This document shows positions 43,435 through 52,794 of a DNA stretch of 64,000 nucleotides, one piece after another. The stretch spans positions 682,001 through 746,000 of the forward strand of contig NZ_BMYV01000002.1 of assembly GCF_014652455.1 (NCBI RefSeq), given 5' to 3'. The stretch's first letter is position 1. Every line of letters starts with the position of its first letter. The notes beneath the pieces were generated by a model. That model saw only the letters and a list, made by a program, of their open reading frames with translations, did not search any database and was not told the origin of the DNA. Position numbers and translations under genes: made by a program. The DNA is from Litorimonas cladophorae (GTDB taxonomy: Bacteria > Pseudomonadota > Alphaproteobacteria > Caulobacterales > Maricaulaceae).

Positions 43435-44930
43435 TACTTCGGTCCGCCGCTGATAAAGATGGCTCGTTCTGTGGTTTCATCGCCTGTCTTCATGTCTGTC
43501 ATCGTGAACGTGAAGTCAGTTTTTTGCGCGAGGCCAGCGAGATCGTCTTCTGTTACGAAGATACGAAAGTCCAACGTGTTATCGGCAGGTACATCCAAAA
43601 TGACATCGGCACCGCGGCGTTGTCCTGCGACCTCAATTAAGGGCGATGGTAAGTCTTCCGCGCTTAGGGCGAGTTGTCTGGGTTCTGTCGCTTTATTTAG
43701 GACTTTAATTGTGTAGCCATTACGAATGCTTCCATCGGAAAGCGTCACGTAGTTCGGTTGACGATCGCGTAAAACATTCATGTCTAAGGTCGAGCGGTTG
43801 AGCAGAGAATAAAGCATCAGAGAGCCGACCGCCGCGAAAAGAACGGCATAGATAACGGTTCGGGGGCGAATAAGATTGATGCGGGGTTTTTCGCCATCAA
43901 TACGACGCTGCACGTTTTTGTCTGTGTCAAATGCGATCAGGCCTTTCGGACGATCAATCTTGACCATGATCTCGTCGCAGGCATCGATACATAATGAACA
44001 GCCGATACATTCCAGCTGCAAGCCATCGCGAATATCAATCCCGACAGGACAGACCGCGACGCATTGACGGCAATCGATACAATCACCGCGTCCCTCCCAT
44101 GTTGCCCCTTTTTTGTGTGGGCCGCGTGGTTCGCCGCGATCATAACGATAGGTGACGTTCAACGCTTCTTCGTCAATCATGGCCGCCTGAATACGGGGCC
44201 AAGGACACATATAGGTGCAAACTTGTTCACGCATGTGACCCGCCAGCCAGTAGGTTGTAAAGGTCATTAAAGCGATGAAAACATAGGATGTGGTTGGCGC
44301 GTGACCGGTGAAAAAATCTCGCGCAATCGTCGGCGCATCATGGAAGTACAATATCCACGCACCACCCGTCATCGCGGCTATGATCACCCAAACAATATGC
44401 TTGGCTGATTTCTTATATATCTTCTTGGCGGTCCATGGCGCTTTGTCCAATTTCATCCGAGCATTGCGGTCGCCTTCAAAGAACTTTTCAACCTGTATGA
44501 AAAGATCCGTCCAGATCGTTTGCGGACAGGCGTAGCCACACCAAACCCGACCGAATAGAGAGGTCGCGAGGAATAGGCCGAGCGCGGCCAGGATCAGCAA
44601 GCCTGTAATGTAGTAAACTTCTTGCGGCCAAATTTCGATGAAGAAGAAGTAGAAACGTGCATTTTCAAAATCAACGAGAACCGCTTGGTTCGGTTGATCG
44701 AGTCCTCGGTCCCAACGAATCCAAGGCGTGATGTAATAGATACCCAGTAAGACGAAAAGCGCGACCCATTTAATGTTTCGAAAAAAACCATGGGCCAATT
44801 TTGGATAGAGTTTTACGCGTTTGGCATAGAGACTTTGCGGTGTAGACGGGGATGTCGCCACCGCAAGCGATTGCTCTACACCGTCAGCTACTTTTTTGCG
44901 CTTCGGCGTATTGTCTATCAATGTTGTCAT
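43434..44930 (-). CDS. ccoG: cbb3 oxidase accessory protein CcoG (FixG), polyferredoxin-like
   Basis: A 498-residue membrane protein with about five helices, a 4Fe-4S ferredoxin region (GDCIDCRQCVAVCPVGIDIR, then CIGCSLCIDACDEIM) and a C-terminal Ig-like periplasmic domain. The CxxCP-type membrane motif GYACPQTIW and MCPWPRIQAAM are also typical. CcoG reduces Cu(II) to Cu(I) for delivery to the oxidase. It is 9 bp downstream of ccoP, so ccoNOQP and ccoGHIS form one continuous cluster. Confidence 0.94.
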   Translation of the reverse strand: MTTLIDNTPKRKKVADGVEQSLAVATSPSTPQSLYAKRVKLYPKLAHGFFRNIKWVALFVLLGIYYITPWIRWDRGLDQPNQAVLVDFENARFYFFFIEIWPQEVYYITGLLILAALGLFLATSLFGRVWCGYACPQTIWTDLFIQVEKFFEGDRNARMKLDKAPWTAKKIYKKSAKHIVWVIIAAMTGGAWILYFHDAPTIARDFFTGHAPTTSYVFIALMTFTTYWLAGHMREQVCTYMCPWPRIQAAMIDEEALNVTYRYDRGEPRGPHKKGATWEGRGDCIDCRQCVAVCPVGIDIRDGLQLECIGCSLCIDACDEIMVKIDRPKGLIAFDTDKNVQRRIDGEKPRINLIRPRTVIYAVLFAAVGSLMLYSLLNRSTLDMNVLRDRQPNYVTLSDGSIRNGYTIKVLNKATEPRQLALSAEDLPSPLIEVAGQRRGADVILDVPADNTLDFRIFVTEDDLAGLAQKTDFTFTMTDMKTGDETTERAIFISGGPK

Positions 44931-44939
44931 AACAGGTTT

Positions 44940-45845
44940 CTAGGGCAGATTTTCTGTGTTGATCGGGGGGGTATCCTCGCCACCACCGAGACTGTGAACA
45001 TACACAGCGAGGGCTGAAATCGTTTCTGAGGGCAGGCGTTCATTCCAATTGGGCATAACGCCTTGACGGCCACCATAGAGCGTCTGGGTGATGTCTGCAT
45101 AAGACCCCCCATACAGCCATTCCGCATCGGTGAGGTTTGGCGCACCTTGTGCGCGGTCGCCCATGCCTGTTGTGCCATGACATGTGGAGCACGTTTCTTG
45201 AAAGAGCGGTGCGGCACGCAATGCGGCTTCTGCGTCTATTCCGTTACCAGACAGGTTTTGGACATAATGCGCCAAGTCAGAGATTTGATCCGCAGTCAGC
45301 AATCCGTCCCGACCATAAGCTTGCATCAGACCGATACGCGTATCTTCATGTGTGGCGCGAATACCGACCTTCAACGTGTGCAAAATATCTTCGAATGAGC
45401 CGCCCCAAAGCCAGATGTCATCGTTCAGGTTCGGATAACCCTTAAAGCCTTGGGCACCCGACCCATGGCACGTGGCGCAATTGTCCCCAAAGGCCGATTT
45501 CCCAGCGGCCATCGCAAAGCGGAAGAGCTCTGGGTCAGCCTGAATAGTCTCAAGATCCGTATCCAAGAGCTTTGTTGCAAAAACCGCGCGTCGCGCCTGC
45601 ATCTCTTCCATTTCCTGATTAACTGCGGCGCGGTCTGAATGCCCTAAGACCCCTTTAAAGTGCGAGTTTAGCAAAGGTATGGATGGCATTGCGATCGCAT
45701 AGAGGAGCGCCACAACAATCGAAGTGTAAAAGACCCAAAGCCACCAACGCGGCATAGGCGTGTTCAATTCTTCAATGCCGTCCCATTCGTGACCGGTGGT
45801 TTCGGTACCCGAGAGCTCATCAATGTATGGGTTTTTATCTGACAT
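44940..45845 (-). CDS. ccoP: cbb3-type cytochrome oxidase subunit III, diheme
   Basis: A 301-residue membrane-anchored diheme cytochrome c. An N-terminal helix (WWLWVFYTSIVVALLYAIAM) follows a cytosolic WDGIEELNTPMPRWW segment. Two heme c motifs are present: NCATCHGSGAQG and TCSTCHGTTGMG, each in a typical domain with a later Met ligand. It receives electrons from the bc1 complex via cytochrome c and passes them to CcoO. Confidence 0.95.
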   Translation of the reverse strand: MSDKNPYIDELSGTETTGHEWDGIEELNTPMPRWWLWVFYTSIVVALLYAIAMPSIPLLNSHFKGVLGHSDRAAVNQEMEEMQARRAVFATKLLDTDLETIQADPELFRFAMAAGKSAFGDNCATCHGSGAQGFKGYPNLNDDIWLWGGSFEDILHTLKVGIRATHEDTRIGLMQAYGRDGLLTADQISDLAHYVQNLSGNGIDAEAALRAAPLFQETCSTCHGTTGMGDRAQGAPNLTDAEWLYGGSYADITQTLYGGRQGVMPNWNERLPSETISALAVYVHSLGGGEDTPPINTENLP

Positions 45846-45853
45846 GATCTATC

Positions 45854-46018
45854 TCAAACTTCTGGATGGTCGTCGTCTAGTAAAGGTAGTTGTGCGGCGC
45901 GTTCGAAACGCGCTTTGTTCTTTGGCCAAAGCGCATAGATAATTGTGAGCACGAAAAACCCGGTAAAAAAAACGGTACCACCCATTTTGACGAAATGCGC
46001 AAAGACATCGTAGCTCAT
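45854..46018 (-). CDS. ccoQ: cbb3-type cytochrome oxidase subunit CcoQ
   Basis: A 54-residue single-helix protein (residues about 12-32, [20 protein letters not shown]) followed by the basic [11 protein letters not shown] and an acidic DDDHPE tail. This is the CcoQ pattern and the position between ccoO and ccoP is right. Its ATG overlaps the ccoO stop (ATGA, 46015-46018). It helps hold CcoP in the complex. Confidence 0.92.
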   Translation of the reverse strand: MSYDVFAHFVKMGGTVFFTGFFVLTIIYALWPKNKARFERAAQLPLLDDDHPEV

Positions 46019-46752
46019 CGTAGGTTCTCGTCTTTTTGAGCTTCGTAAGTATCGAAGTCGACAAGCGTTCCGAGGATTTGCAGATAGGCAATCAGAGCGT
46101 CCATCTCGCTGATTTTGTTGGAATTGCCGTCAAATTCACGCACAACTGCCTTGGGGTAGCGCGCCAGGAAGCCATCATAATCGTCAGCATATTCATCAAG
46201 CTGAGTTTTCAGATCAGAGACTGCGAGTTCGACCATTTCCTCGGTATAGGGGACGCCTAATTTCCGGTTAGCGTTCAAATGTGCAGACATGGATTTGTAG
46301 TCGAGCTTGCGTTCGCTTAAGAACTTATACGGAGGCATAATGGACTCCGGCACCACGGCGCGCGGATCTTCCAGATGTAACTTGTGCCATTCATCCGAAT
46401 ATTTTCCGCCAACGCGAGCCAAGTCTGGTCCGGTTCGTTTGGATCCCCATTGAAACGGTTTGTCATACATGGATTCCGCAGCCAGCGAGTAATGACCATA
46501 CCGTTCAACTTCATCCCGCAAAGGACGGATCATTTGCGAGTGACAGGTATAACAGCCTTCGCGCACATAGATATTTCGGCCAGCTAGTTCGAGAGGTGTG
46601 TATGGGCGCATACCCTCAACCTGCTCAATTGTACTATCGATATAAAACAGAGGCGCGATTTCAACCAAGCCGCCAACGGAGACGACCCCGATGATGCCCA
46701 GAAGAAGGCCGAAAGATTTCTTTTCGAGTTTTTGATGGAGCTTTAAAAACAT
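46015..46752 (-). CDS. ccoO: cbb3-type cytochrome oxidase subunit II, monoheme
   Basis: A 245-residue monoheme c-type subunit. An N-terminal helix ([20 protein letters not shown]) anchors it; the heme motif [14 protein letters not shown] follows at about residue 67; later segments [12 protein letters not shown] and [13 protein letters not shown] are family-typical. It starts 2 bp after ccoN and overlaps ccoQ. Confidence 0.96.
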   Translation of the reverse strand: MFLKLHQKLEKKSFGLLLGIIGVVSVGGLVEIAPLFYIDSTIEQVEGMRPYTPLELAGRNIYVREGCYTCHSQMIRPLRDEVERYGHYSLAAESMYDKPFQWGSKRTGPDLARVGGKYSDEWHKLHLEDPRAVVPESIMPPYKFLSERKLDYKSMSAHLNANRKLGVPYTEEMVELAVSDLKTQLDEYADDYDGFLARYPKAVVREFDGNSNKISEMDALIAYLQILGTLVDFDTYEAQKDENLR

Positions 46753-46754
46753 GA

Positions 46755-48455
46755 TTACTCTCCAACCAAGATAGGCTGTGCGGTTGGGATAACGGGCTTC
46801 TTCGCCAACGGCACATCGCCCTCAAGCGACTCGGCACCGCCTTTGCCTTTGACTGTCATGCGAAGGTTAAACGCCATGATCAAAGTGCCGGCCAAGAACA
46901 GACCGCCGCCCAGAGCGCGAACAACATAAGAAATATGTTTCGCGGACACAGTTTCGATAAAGGCATATTCGAGGAAGCCGAGATCGTTATAGGCGCGCCA
47001 CATGAGGCCTTCCATAATCCCTGCTACCCACATGGATGTGATGTAGAAAAGGATGCCGATGGTCGCCAACCAGAAATGCCATTCAACGAGACGGAGGGAA
47101 TAGACTTCCTTCTTTTTCCAGAGCCATGGCACCATGCAATAGAGTGCACCAAAGGTCACAAAGCCGTTCCAGCCCAACGCACCAGAGTGAACGTGTCCGA
47201 TGGTCCATTCAGTATAATGCGAAAGCGCGTTTACATAACGGATGGACATCAGCGGTCCCTCAAAGGTCGCCATGCCATAAAAGGCAACGGAGACAACGAG
47301 CATACGTAAGACAGGGTCTGTCCGTAACTTGTCCCATGCGCCTTGGAGCGTCATCAGGCCGTTTATCATTCCGCCCCAGCTAGGCATCCAAAGCATGATG
47401 GAAAAGGCCATACCAAGCGTTTGCGTCCATTGCGGCAAGGCGGTGAAATGCAAGTGATGCGGTCCAGCCCAGATGTAGATGAAGATAACAGCCCAGAAAT
47501 GGACGATAGATAATTTATAAGACCAAATGGGACGATTGGCCCGCTTTGGAATGAAGTAATACATGATGGCCAAGAAGCCCGCGGTGAGGAAGAAACCAAC
47601 CGCGTTATGACCATACCACCATTGGGTCATCGCATCTTGAACGCCCGAGAACAGCGAATAGCTTTTCGCGTCAAAAGGGCCTGTTGGTAGAGCCATATTA
47701 TTGACGAGATGTAGAATTGCGACGGTAATGATAAAGGCGAGATAGAACCAGTTCGCGACATAAATATGCGGCTCTTTACGCTTTGCCAAAGTGCAGAGGA
47801 AAACCAGAAGATACGCCACCCAAACAATTGTTAGCCAAATATCCACATACCATTCTGGCTCGGCATATTCGCGCGATTGGGTGACACCTGTGAGGTAGCC
47901 TGTCGCGGCCAAGACGATGAAGAGTTGATACCCCCAGAAGACAAACCACGGCCACATGCCGCCTGCCAGGCGAGTTCGACACGTCCGCTGGACGACATAA
48001 AAAGACGTCGCGATGAGGGCGTTACCGCCAAAGGCGAAGATAACAGCCGAGGTATGGAGTGGACGCAGACGTCCAAAGTTTGTCCAAGGGAGGCTCTCGA
48101 AATAGAAAATGTTAGGCCAAGTGAGCTGGCAGGCGATGATCAACCCGACAAGCATTCCTGCGATGCCCCAGAATGTGGTGGCAATAACGCCCGCTTTTAT
48201 GACGTCATCCTGATATTCGCCCTGGTCAAACTTCGGCAAACCGTCGCTCAGTTTGAAAACAATGGCGATGATGCCAATCAAAAAGGCGCCCATCATCATG
48301 AAGCCATGCATCTCTAACGTTGGGTAGATCATGCCGGGGGCATCCGTAGGATGCGCAGCAAATAGAGACCAGATAAATCCTAGGACTAGGATTAAACCAA
48401 TCACGATGAGGGAATCATCTTCTTTGAAGTAAGTTTTCCGGATGTTCGAAGTCAT
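46755..48455 (-). CDS. ccoN: cbb3-type cytochrome c oxidase subunit I
   Basis: A 566-residue heme-copper oxidase catalytic subunit with about 12-14 helices. It holds heme b, heme b3 and CuB, reduces O2 to water with high affinity and pumps protons. Visible motifs are [40 protein letters not shown] (heme/CuB region), [18 protein letters not shown] (CuB histidines) and [14 protein letters not shown] (heme ligands). It is the first gene of the minus-strand cluster and is preceded by a 17-bp palindrome at 48473-48489. Confidence 0.97.
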   Translation of the reverse strand: MTSNIRKTYFKEDDSLIVIGLILVLGFIWSLFAAHPTDAPGMIYPTLEMHGFMMMGAFLIGIIAIVFKLSDGLPKFDQGEYQDDVIKAGVIATTFWGIAGMLVGLIIACQLTWPNIFYFESLPWTNFGRLRPLHTSAVIFAFGGNALIATSFYVVQRTCRTRLAGGMWPWFVFWGYQLFIVLAATGYLTGVTQSREYAEPEWYVDIWLTIVWVAYLLVFLCTLAKRKEPHIYVANWFYLAFIITVAILHLVNNMALPTGPFDAKSYSLFSGVQDAMTQWWYGHNAVGFFLTAGFLAIMYYFIPKRANRPIWSYKLSIVHFWAVIFIYIWAGPHHLHFTALPQWTQTLGMAFSIMLWMPSWGGMINGLMTLQGAWDKLRTDPVLRMLVVSVAFYGMATFEGPLMSIRYVNALSHYTEWTIGHVHSGALGWNGFVTFGALYCMVPWLWKKKEVYSLRLVEWHFWLATIGILFYITSMWVAGIMEGLMWRAYNDLGFLEYAFIETVSAKHISYVVRALGGGLFLAGTLIMAFNLRMTVKGKGGAESLEGDVPLAKKPVIPTAQPILVGE

Positions 48456-48472
48456 AACGCGCTTTCAACAGT

Positions 48473-48489
48473 CGTTATCCAGGATAACG
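48473..48489. promoter_or_regulatory. 17-bp palindrome upstream of ccoN
   Basis: The bases CGTTATCC and GGATAACG form a perfect 8-bp inverted repeat around one A. The right edge of ccoN (start 48455) is 17 bp away, so the site lies in the leader or core promoter. It does not match the Fnr/FixK consensus TTGAT-N4-ATCAA, and no such box was found in 48456-48882. Confidence 0.45.
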
Positions 48490-48882
48490 GTCCTGGCAGG
48501 TGTGACAATTTATACATTTTGCAATCCGAATAACAACGATGTCCGTACGGCGTTTTTTGCATAACTCCCCCGCATCCGAGGTTTTGGATTGCCATTGCGA
48601 CAACACGCCGCAGAATTTGTCGGGGTAATTCCCTGAAATTTTGTGAGAACGAGAATGAGTATTAAAAACTATAAAAGATTTAGGGGCTTAGGTGGCACAA
48701 GAAGCGACTCAGCGCTCGGGACGTTTGGGGAATAAGTCCTTTATTCTGACCGCGCGTCTTCGGTTTTAAAGGTTGTACGCTGGGTCTGGCGCCAGCCGAA
48801 ACCGAAAGACCTTACTTTCAGGACGCAGTCTCAACAGCCCTTATACCTTGCCTTTCGCGTCGCTATGGCTATCGGGTCGCGC
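48490..48882. other. Intergenic region between ccoN and the ABC-F gene
   Basis: This stretch of about 390 bp is divergent space for ccoN (minus) and the ABC-F gene (plus). I see no gene in it. It has a perfect 10-bp palindrome CTGGCGCCAG near 48786 and AT-rich patches near 48655-48685 (for example ATTAAAAACTATAAAAG) that may be promoter elements. A small RNA cannot be excluded. Confidence 0.4.
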
Positions 48883-50466
48883 ATGTTAGCTATTACTGAT
48901 CTCGATTACGCCGTTCAGGGTCGACCTCTGTTTCGCAAGGCCTCCGCGCATATTGCCGCAGGATGGAAAGTCGGGCTAATCGGGCGAAATGGTACAGGTA
49001 AATCAACTTTGCTGCGCCTCATTCGCGAAGAGGTGGAAGAGGCCGCAAATGACGCCTCCATTCGTTTGAACAAAGGCGCACGTCTGGGCTGGGTTGCGCA
49101 AGAGGTCGAAGCCAATGACGACACGATCATGGATGTGGTCCTAGCCGCGGATATTGAACGCAGTCGATTGATGAAAGCTTCGGAAACGGAAACCGATCCT
49201 GACCTCCTCGGCGAAATTTATGAGCGCCTGACAGATATGGACGCGTGGAACGCGGATACGCGCGCCGCCATTGTTTTGTCCGGTCTTGGATTTAAGCCTG
49301 ATGACTTCCATCGCGCGACGAAAGAGTTTTCGGGCGGTTGGCGGATGCGCGCCGCGATTGCAGGTGTTCTGGTGAGTGAACCTGATGTGCTATTGCTAGA
49401 CGAGCCGACAAACTATCTCGACTTGGAAGGCGCGGCTTGGCTGGAAGGTTACATCCAGCGTTATCCCTACACTGTAATTATGGTGAGCCATGATCGTGAA
49501 ATGCTCAACCGGTCCGTAACCCATACTTTGGCTCTGGAACATCAAGAGCTTTCCGTCACGCCAGGCGGTTATGACGACTGGATGAAACTTCGCGCGGCTA
49601 AAGTTGCGCAATTGACGTCGCAAAAAGAAAAGCAGGATAAAGACCGCGAACATCTTCAGGCCTTCGTCGATCGTTTCAAAGCGAAAGCTTCCAAAGCGCG
49701 CCAAGCCCAATCGCGCGTAAAGATGCTCGAGAAAATGCAAGACATTGCGATCCCGATTGCGGAACGTACGACGCCCTTTAATTTCCCCGCTCCCAAAGGC
49801 AAACTCGCCCCGCCAATGCTTGAGCTAGAAAATGCCGATTTGGGATATGGCGACGATGCTAAAATTCTCAGCAATGTTTCACTACGGCTTGATCCGGACG
49901 ACCGCGTGGCGATTGTCGGTGCGAACGGGCAGGGCAAAACAACGCTCGTGAAATCCATCGCGCAACGTCTGCCGCTGATGACGGGTAACCGCAAAGCCTC
50001 GTCCAGTTTGAAAATTGGCTATTTCTCGCAAGATCAGCTCGACGAATTGACCGAGGGGGAAACCGTTCTCGATCACGTGACCCAGGCTCTGCCCAAAGGC
50101 ACGGCCTCAAGCCAAGCCCGCAGCAAGGCGGCGCAAATGGGTTTCTCTCACGAGAAAGTCGAAACCAATGTTGAGAAATTATCGGGCGGCGAAAAAGTGC
50201 GATTGCTGCTCGGCCTCATGTCGATTGAAAAGCCGCATGTCTTGATCCTCGATGAGCCGACGTCTCATTTGGATATCGATAGCCGCGAAGCCCTGATCTA
50301 TGCGCTCAACGATTTCCCAGGCGCCGTCCTCCTCATCACCCATGATGTGTACCTTGCCGAAGCCACAGCCGACCAACTTTGGTTGGTCAATAATGGCAAA
50401 GCGAAACGGTATGACGGTGATCTCCGCGACTATAAAAAACTCGTGATGCAGGCGGATCGGGCTTAG
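48883..50466 (+). CDS. ABC-F family ATPase (Uup/YheS-like)
   Basis: A 527-residue soluble protein with two ABC domains and no membrane part. Walker A motifs are IGRNGTGKSTLL and VGANGQGKTTLV; signatures are EFSGGWRMR and KLSGGEKVR; Walker B segments are VLLLDEPTNYLDLEG and VLILDEPTSHLDIDS. The linker (KAKASKARQAQSRVKMLEKM) is the charged helical pair of ABC-F proteins, which act on the ribosome E-site as translation factors. It lacks the C-terminal coiled coil of Uup. ATG 48883 starts at the usual MLAITDL; an ATG at 48865 is upstream in frame. Confidence 0.92.
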   Translation: MLAITDLDYAVQGRPLFRKASAHIAAGWKVGLIGRNGTGKSTLLRLIREEVEEAANDASIRLNKGARLGWVAQEVEANDDTIMDVVLAADIERSRLMKASETETDPDLLGEIYERLTDMDAWNADTRAAIVLSGLGFKPDDFHRATKEFSGGWRMRAAIAGVLVSEPDVLLLDEPTNYLDLEGAAWLEGYIQRYPYTVIMVSHDREMLNRSVTHTLALEHQELSVTPGGYDDWMKLRAAKVAQLTSQKEKQDKDREHLQAFVDRFKAKASKARQAQSRVKMLEKMQDIAIPIAERTTPFNFPAPKGKLAPPMLELENADLGYGDDAKILSNVSLRLDPDDRVAIVGANGQGKTTLVKSIAQRLPLMTGNRKASSSLKIGYFSQDQLDELTEGETVLDHVTQALPKGTASSQARSKAAQMGFSHEKVETNVEKLSGGEKVRLLLGLMSIEKPHVLILDEPTSHLDIDSREALIYALNDFPGAVLLITHDVYLAEATADQLWLVNNGKAKRYDGDLRDYKKLVMQADRA

Positions 50467-50533
50467 TTCGCTGATTGGCAGGGCTTGGGGTTGCGCTCCA
50501 AAGTATCAACGTCGTACATTATCACCCGCGGCA

Positions 50534-50893
50534 TTGCGTGGGTGGAACACGCCTAACATCGAAGCAATTGATGCTTACGAGGTTGTTGGAAGTAAACAGG
50601 CTGAGGCTCTCACCAATGCTGATGTTAAGGTCATTGCGAATTCTGGATCATCTACCAACGGTATGACGCAAGTTATGGATTTGTTTTCGTCTAATGGTGG
50701 TACGCAAATCGCTGCTGCTGTTGAGGCCTTCGCGCAATCAGAGTTTGGTGCAAACATTATGTCCAAAACGGCCAAATCAAAACCGACGACGTCAAAGGCC
50801 GCGTCCAAAGCAAAAGTTAGGCCCAAGGCAAAACCTAAGCCCTCGACCGAGGTAAAGCCAACATCGACCGTGACCTACAAGCCTGAAACTTAA
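50534..50893 (+). pseudogene. Remnant resembling the C-terminal end of a flotillin-like (SPFH) protein
   Basis: An open frame of about 119 codons without a convincing start or ribosome site. The segment DAYEVVGSKQAEALTNADVK, then VIANSG, then MTQVMDLFSSNGGTQIAAAV resembles the tail of flotillin-family proteins, where such a stretch follows the coiled coil. The final 45 residues are Lys/Pro/Thr-rich. The SPFH and coiled-coil parts are missing upstream, where the ABC-F gene ends at 50466. I therefore read it as a truncated 3' fragment. The family match is from memory of the pattern and could be wrong; a genuine small gene beginning at an internal ATG is the alternative. Confidence 0.35.
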
Positions 50894-51159
50894 TCCGTCC
50901 ATCAAGGCTTATATATTCAGCTGTTTAGATCGTTTCGATGCGTTTGATCTTTATGGGCCCTATCTCTCGCGATTGGATTTAATTGTGTTCAAATTGCGAC
51001 GGCCTGACGCGGATTTCTTACGGCGACCTAACTGGCAGATTAAAGGCGTGTAAGAGTTAATCACGGGCGCGTGATGATCCCATCTTTTTCCACGGGTCTA
51101 TGCGTAGGGTCTATGTTCCCGCCGCATATCCGGCTGGCACGCTCAACTGGAGACCCCTC

Positions 51160-51822
51160 ATGGAAAGAACATTTACCCGTAAAGTCACTGTCGCAACGGC
51201 AGCGCTCGCTTTGGCCCTCACATCTGCAACCGCTAGCTTTGCCGATGATTGTAATTGGAAGAAAAATCAGGAAGCCTCCGCGACCCATCAAACAGCGGCG
51301 GCCCCGATCACGGCCGTCATGGGTGCAACGGCCAAACACGCATCGGCCTCAACTTATGCCTCTGGTACAATTATTGATGCCGCTGTTGGCACGCCAGACC
51401 TGTCCACATTGACAGCCGCAGTAAAAGCCGCAGGCTTAGTTGAAACCTTGCAGGGGCCCGGACCTTTTACGGTGTTCGCGCCGACAAATGCTGCATTTGA
51501 CGCTCTGCCAGACGGCACGGTCGCGACATTGTTAAAGCCAGAAAATAAAGCGATGTTGACCAGCATTCTCACTTCGCACGTTGTGGCGGGTAATCTCTCC
51601 GCCGCTGACATTGTGGCTGCCGTAGACGCCAATGGCGGCAAGCTGACGGTGACGACCATTTCAGGTGCAAAGTTGAAAGTTATGAAATATGGCGACACGT
51701 TAAAGATCAAAGACGAAAACGGCGGCAAGTCGAAGGTCGAAATCGCCGACATCACAAAGTCCAACGGAACAGTTCACGTGATCAGCGGCGTCTTGCTACC
51801 AAAATCTGACGGCCATTCATAA
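51160..51822 (+). CDS. Secreted fasciclin (FAS1) domain protein
   Basis: A 220-residue exported protein: signal peptide VTVATAALALALTSATASFA, an Ala/Thr linker, then one FAS1 domain from about residue 75 (LSTLTAAVKAAGLVETLQGP, FTVFAPTNAAFDALPDGTVA, LTSHVVAGNLSAADIV and the closing NGTVHVISGVLLP). FAS1 domains mediate adhesion or matrix contacts. ATG 51160 has GGAGA upstream; the frame is open earlier without support. Two hairpins follow the stop. Confidence 0.92.
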   Translation: MERTFTRKVTVATAALALALTSATASFADDCNWKKNQEASATHQTAAAPITAVMGATAKHASASTYASGTIIDAAVGTPDLSTLTAAVKAAGLVETLQGPGPFTVFAPTNAAFDALPDGTVATLLKPENKAMLTSILTSHVVAGNLSAADIVAAVDANGGKLTVTTISGAKLKVMKYGDTLKIKDENGGKSKVEIADITKSNGTVHVISGVLLPKSDGHS

Positions 51823-51834
51823 GTCTCTCCCCTT

Positions 51835-51857
51835 AAAACCTACCCCATTTAGGTTTT
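51835..51857 (+). terminator. Hairpin after the fasciclin gene (first of two)
   Basis: AAAACCTA (51835-51842) pairs perfectly with TAGGTTTT (51850-51857) around a CCCCATT loop. It is AT-rich with four closing T residues, so it is a modest terminator alone. Confidence 0.55.
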
Positions 51858-51867
51858 GAGGCTTTAG

Positions 51868-51894
51868 CCCTCCACTCGTATTCCGAGTGGAGGG
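51868..51894 (+). terminator. Strong hairpin after the fasciclin gene (second of two)
   Basis: CCCTCCACTCG (51868-51878) pairs perfectly over 11 bp with CGAGTGGAGGG (51884-51894), loop TATTC, followed by TTCTTATTTTCTT. This is a classical rho-independent terminator. Confidence 0.88.
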
Positions 51895-51958
51895 TTCTTA
51901 TTTTCTTCCCCTTCTTTTAAAGTGTAATATCTGAGTTCCTGCATTTTGGGTTTTTACA

Positions 51959-52666
51959 ATGTTTTTCAAAAATTTGGTGGCCCCAAACAGTATCGCGACA
52001 GACAGGCAATCTCATATTGATCTGACTGACCCGAACCAAGGTTATGATTTCGGGATGGCTCTAGAAGATGCTGAAGCGGCGTTTGCGCCATTCCGAGATA
52101 GTCCCAAAAAACATGACCTTATTCGACGCCCAATTTGGTTGGATAAGGATGACCCGTTGTCAGACCTTCTAAATCGTCAGCGAAACTTACTGCAAACAGG
52201 TAAGATTATCTACGCGGGCCTGACGATTGCGAACACGCTTCTTTTTGAGCCAGGTCGGGATAATTGCCCAGGCAAGATGATCTACAGCTTCGATAAAAGA
52301 TTTATAGATAGCCCGCGTTTATTGGGCGATTTTGCGTCGGGACTTTTTGAATATCGAGGCCGCAAAGACCTAAATGAAGTTACGCTACAAGCTTTAGCGG
52401 ACCTTCTCGCGGATGATTATGGTCGAACCCTGCACGCGCCATTGCCGAAATTATATTGTGACGGGGCCACCGTTGCCCTCTCCAGCGTCTTGTTTGAACG
52501 CCGTCACCTAGTAAATGGCGTTTTGCATCCTCAGGTCCTACCCGTGCTCGCCAGTCCTTGGGAGCAGGGAATCATGGTGCTCCCCGCGCGTTTTTGGCCT
52601 GCGAGTTTCTGTGAGGCTATGCAAAGGCACCTCAATGAAGCTGTTGAGATAGAAAGTTTCGGCTGA
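51959..52666 (+). CDS. Protein of unknown function
   Basis: A 235-residue soluble protein without signal or membrane helix. It reads as a real protein (mixed composition, ends in EIESFG) but shows no motif I can name. Segments such as RPIWLDKDDPLSDLLNRQRN, IYAGLTIANTLLFEPGRDNC and ALADLLADDYGRTLHAPL suggest a compact alpha/beta domain. No clear ribosome site precedes ATG 51959. It lies alone between the fasciclin terminator and the converging uvrB gene. Confidence 0.7.
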   Translation: MFFKNLVAPNSIATDRQSHIDLTDPNQGYDFGMALEDAEAAFAPFRDSPKKHDLIRRPIWLDKDDPLSDLLNRQRNLLQTGKIIYAGLTIANTLLFEPGRDNCPGKMIYSFDKRFIDSPRLLGDFASGLFEYRGRKDLNEVTLQALADLLADDYGRTLHAPLPKLYCDGATVALSSVLFERRHLVNGVLHPQVLPVLASPWEQGIMVLPARFWPASFCEAMQRHLNEAVEIESFG

Positions 52667-52794
52667 CGTAGATGAAGCTGGCAAGTCAGATATGATGCCT
52701 GCGTGAACGGCGCTTCGCCCCATATCGATTTGCCCTGAACCTCTACTTGATCCGCAGGCCACGAGTACACGTGCCGTGATTAGGGGCAGACGTA

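Noticed and set aside
48456-48882. Fnr/FixK box (TTGAT-N4-ATCAA) upstream of ccoN
   Set aside because: I read the region on both strands and found no match, only the palindrome at 48473-48489.
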